Below are positions 5,641-5,655 of a stretch of 5,655 nucleotides of DNA, in pieces. Made by a program: the position numbers and the translations under genes. This stretch comes from an uncultured Myxococcales bacterium (GTDB lineage: Bacteria; Myxococcota_A; Polyangia; Polyangiales; Polyangiaceae), in assembly GCA_937998045.1 (NCBI GenBank), contig CALKVG010000478.1, forward strand, positions 1 through 5,655, read 5' to 3'. The notes under the pieces were generated by a model. That model was not told the DNA's origin. It did no database searches and saw only the letters and a list, made by a program, of their open reading frames with translations. The number at the start of each line of letters is the position of its first letter. Positions within the stretch are counted from its first letter, which is position 1.

Positions 5641-5655
5641 CTGTCTCTTATACAC
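5641..5655 (+). other. Tn5 mosaic-end / Nextera adapter sequence at contig end
   Basis: The last 15 bases, CTGTCTCTTATACAC, match the start of the 19-base Tn5 mosaic end used in transposase-based sequencing libraries (CTGTCTCTTATACACATCT). Their AT-rich composition contrasts sharply with the flanking DNA, and they introduce a stop into an otherwise open glycosyltransferase frame. This is untrimmed adapter, not genome sequence. Confidence 0.93.

Overview
The window is very GC-rich, with almost every third codon position G or C, and it looks like a chromosomal fragment from a high-GC bacterium. The MutL/MiaA sequence style, a Cys-anchored lipoprotein with a Gly/Met-rich tail, and a macrolide-type glycosyltransferase next to an O-methyltransferase would fit Myxococcota. 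That placement is inference, because no marker gene in the window fixes it.

Layout. At the left edge a plus-strand gene enters from outside and ends at 199. Its Ala/Pro/Ser/Thr-rich tail overlaps, tail to tail, the end of miaA. From about 4922 down to 178 all genes lie on the minus strand and are tightly packed. In transcription order they are a LysR-type regulator lacking its N-terminal half, a DUF4412-like lipoprotein, a small membrane protein, mutL (mismatch repair) and miaA (tRNA A37 prenylation). Spacings are 9, 40 and 3 nt, then a 32 nt overlap. This fits one operon, or at least one read-through unit, with the housekeeping mutL-miaA pair at its end.

The right-hand 730 bases differ. The LysR reading frame stops making sense at about 4922. 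There it meets about 100 bases encoding the N-terminal dimerisation segment of an O-methyltransferase on the plus strand, joined in frame to about 90 bases encoding the C-terminus of the same kind of enzyme. The whole SAM-binding core is absent. After a small hairpin comes the C-terminal half of a GT1 (macrolide/sterol type) glycosyltransferase on the minus strand, which runs off the right edge. The last 15 bases, 5641-5655, match the Tn5 mosaic-end (Nextera library) adapter and are almost certainly not genomic. The adapter and the multiple broken genes together make assembly chimerism a serious alternative to natural gene decay.

I found no CRISPR array, tRNA, rRNA, complete mobile element or convincing undescribed system. 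The points most worth checking are the broken LysR/methyltransferase junctions, the adapter end, and the altered metal-site motif in the MutL C-terminal domain.
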